DNA of 63,587 nucleotides, taken from positions 1-63,587 of the forward strand of contig NZ_JACTVI010000047.1 in assembly GCF_014495685.1 (NCBI RefSeq), given 5' to 3'. This DNA comes from Streptomyces sp. TRM68367. GTDB lineage: Bacteria > Actinomycetota > Actinomycetes > Streptomycetales > Streptomycetaceae. The notes below the pieces were generated by a model. The model worked only from the letters and a program-made list of their open reading frames with translations, did not search any database and was not told the origin of the DNA. The stretch's first letter is position 1; each line of letters opens with the position of its first letter. Shown here piece after piece: positions 62,167 to 63,587 of this stretch. Made by a program: the position numbers and the translations under genes.

Positions 62167-62784
62167 TCAGTCGCCCTTGCGGAGTTCGCGGATGGTGTCG
62201 GCGACACGGGCGGCGATGTCGCCGAGCTTGTCGCTGGACCACACGTCGACGACGTCGGTTCGGTGTGCGTCGGGGAGGGTCTCGACGTGCAGGACTCCGC
62301 TGTCGGAAACGGCGAGGGTGTAGCCGTTGTTCTCGCCGTCTGCCTGGAGGTAGGCGCGCACGCCCCACGACCCGGAGTCTGCGAACCACTCGTCGCCGAG
62401 GAGATCGGCGGCGGCGCGGCCGACGTCGGAGACGGCGAACGGGTATTCGGTGCCAGGCTCGGGGTGGTAGTGGCCCGCTGCGTCGCGCGAGAGGGAGACG
62501 GCGTACGCCTTCTCGTACGCCACGATGGCGTCCAGCGCGACACGGCTGGCGATCCGGCGGTACTTACGGCGACGGCCGACCTGGGCGAAGCACACGGCGG
62601 CGATGGCCTCGTGAACCTGCTTGGCGGTGTCGGCCCAGACCGCGAGGTGGTTGCGGGATGCCGCGTACTCCCGCATCACGGTGAGGCGCATGGCGAGCAG
62701 AGGGGCCACGCGTACGGGGAAGGCGGAGTATCCGCCGTGAGCGGCGCGCGCCTCGGAGGCGTGCGGGGCGATGGTGATACGCAT
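62167..62784 (-). CDS. Hypothetical protein
   Basis: The protein has 205 residues. ATG 62784 follows AAAGGA. Basic helices at 30-90 (MREYAASRNHLAVWADTAKQVHEAIAA, VGRRRKYRRIASRVALDAIVAYEKAY) are followed by an acidic alpha/beta half (DVGRAAADLLGDEWFADSG, LAVSDSGVLHVETLPDAH). No signal peptide, catalytic motif or family is recognised. Confidence 0.6.
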   Translation of the reverse strand: MRITIAPHASEARAAHGGYSAFPVRVAPLLAMRLTVMREYAASRNHLAVWADTAKQVHEAIAAVCFAQVGRRRKYRRIASRVALDAIVAYEKAYAVSLSRDAAGHYHPEPGTEYPFAVSDVGRAAADLLGDEWFADSGSWGVRAYLQADGENNGYTLAVSDSGVLHVETLPDAHRTDVVDVWSSDKLGDIAARVADTIRELRKGD

Positions 62785-63010
62785 GATTGGGTCCTTTCGA
62801 AGCAGGCCGGTTGCTCCCCGGCCGGAAGCTGCGGGGCGCGTGGCGGGCGCCCTGGAGAGCGGAAGAGGGGGATGGGTGCCGGGCGCGGCATTCCCGCCGG
62901 CTCGTGCGTCCGACGACGTTCACGAGCGAGCTCGCGCGTGGGCGCAGCCGCGCATCCCGGCGATTCGGTGGATCCCGGCTCGCTGCTGACAGCTGGAGCC
63001 GGGGGGCCGC

Positions 63011-63280
63011 TCAGTCCATGCTCAGCGGCTTGTACGGCTCGTTCCGCTCCCAGTCCTCCGTGACATCACGGCCGTCGCGCATGACGTTGATCGTGTAGCC
63101 GTACGGGTGGATCACACCCGACTCGCGGGCCATCTCCTCGCCGTGCTTCTCGACGTCACGCTTAACGGCGGAGGTCAGTGCCTCGTAGGCGTCGTGGTAG
63201 TCGTCGAACGGCTCGATGTCGCCGGTCTCGCACACCATCCAGAACTCGGTCTGCTCGGTGTCTTCGGTGTCCTCGGCCAA
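63011..63280 (-). CDS. Small acidic hypothetical protein, first gene of operon
   Basis: The protein has 89 residues and starts at TTG 63280, with GAGGAG 7 bp upstream. It is strongly acidic (AEDTEDTEQTEFWMVCETGDIEPFDDYHDAYEAL). Its high Asp/Glu content is reminiscent of DNA-mimic antirestriction proteins, but I see no ArdA signature, so this is only a possibility. A promoter lies about 60 bp upstream. Confidence 0.65.
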   Translation of the reverse strand: MAEDTEDTEQTEFWMVCETGDIEPFDDYHDAYEALTSAVKRDVEKHGEEMARESGVIHPYGYTINVMRDGRDVTEDWERNEPYKPLSMD

Positions 63281-63343
63281 GGTGATCTCCTCGGTGGATC
63301 GTGGGTTCCGGGGGCTTTGCCCTGCCCCCTCTCGACATAGGTA

Positions 63344-63372
63344 AATCTATCCTTCTTGGGTGGGGTGGTCAA
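63344..63372 (-). promoter_or_regulatory. Sigma-70-like promoter of the terminal operon
   Basis: On minus, TTGACC and TAGATT are separated by exactly 17 bp. The predicted transcript would start about 55 bp before the TTG start at 63280. It drives the five-gene minus-strand operon down to 59820. Confidence 0.65.
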
Positions 63373-63555
63373 CGTGAAATCCCGGCCCAACAGGGGGCAG
63401 TCTCTGCGGATTTCGTCCGAGCCGCAGCGCCGTTGGGTTGTGCGGAAGCTCGTGGTGCCGCACACGGGTACGGCGCCGAGCCGCCCCCGGGCCGGTGCCG
63501 GTGGATGCCCCCCTCCCCATCCCGGCAAAGAAAAAGCGGGGCCCGAACGGGAGGG

Positions 63556-63587
63556 GTGCAAGGACGCGGCGCAGCCCGTCCTTGCAC
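63556..63587. repeat. Hairpin at the extreme end of the window
   Basis: The arms 63556-63566 and 63577-63587 (GTGCAAGGACG and its complement) are perfectly paired around 10 nt, and the second arm ends on the last base. The window may stop where an assembly broke at a repeat, or the repeat continues beyond. The 170 bp before it (63373-63555) hold no clear gene. Confidence 0.6.

Overview
The window is GC-rich actinobacterial DNA. It shows strong third-position G/C bias, frequent GTG and TTG starts, many 1-4 bp start/stop overlaps and hairpin-rich gaps. The gene families point to Streptomyces or a close relative. The content is that of a large conjugative element: a type IV secretion-like mating apparatus, a MobF relaxase with a candidate oriT, a giant multi-enzyme protein typical of mobile elements, and a cluster of defence genes. 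I see no replication initiator, partition pair, integrase, tRNA or rRNA, so plasmid versus integrated element cannot be decided here.

Layout. 0.1-1.5 kb: a complete IS5-family insertion sequence with inverted repeats and a TTA target duplication, inserted exactly at the stop codon of a hypothetical gene. 2.5-3.6 kb: a lone protein with a nuclease-like E/D...D...QxK pattern. 3.7-5.9 kb (minus): a small membrane protein, a helical protein and a secreted two-domain peptidoglycan hydrolase. 6.3-14.6 kb (plus): a tightly packed mating-pore operon, with a small two-helix membrane protein, a VirB8/TcpC-like protein, a VirB6-like protein, an SCO6880-like protein, a VirB4 ATPase, a VirD4 coupling protein, a DUF4913-like protein and a small MNRYG protein. 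14.7-34.9 kb: a single open frame of up to 6,717 codons joining a DNA adenine methylase, an SF2 helicase, an SF1 (UvrD-type) helicase and a C-terminal FtsK-gamma-like winged helix. A second MNRYG gene lies inside its 5' end in another frame. 34.9-36.4 kb: a beta-propeller-like lipoprotein with a CsoR-type palindrome upstream.

36.6-53.2 kb is a defence block. It has a three-gene coupled operon (unknown protein, AbiEii-like nucleotidyltransferase, DUF1173-like protein with a nuclease-like C-terminus), a Gabija pair (gajA-gajB), and a type I-B CRISPR-Cas effector set (cas6-cas8-cas7-cas5-cas3). The cas operon lies between two divergently oriented arrays of unusually variable repeats (25 and 11 units). 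Cas1, Cas2 and Cas4 are absent from the window. Two spacers translate to recognisable mobile-element motifs: one to an HK97-type capsid motif and one to a Walker A ATPase motif.

53.3-59.7 kb: a 1,609-residue MobF relaxase-helicase and a small downstream protein on minus, and two relaxosome-like proteins on plus. They flank a 350 bp gap with long inverted repeats, a perfect 20 bp hairpin, a DnaA-box-like sequence and a promoter predicted to give a leaderless relaxase mRNA. 59.8-63.3 kb: a minus-strand operon of five unrecognised genes behind a good -35/-10 promoter. The window ends exactly on the last base of an 11 bp hairpin.

Taken together, the relaxase and coupling protein would select and deliver the DNA, the VirB-like proteins would form the pore and the hydrolase would open the wall. 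The giant protein would modify, unwind or protect the DNA during transfer. The AbiEii-like, Gabija and CRISPR modules would exclude phages and rival plasmids.
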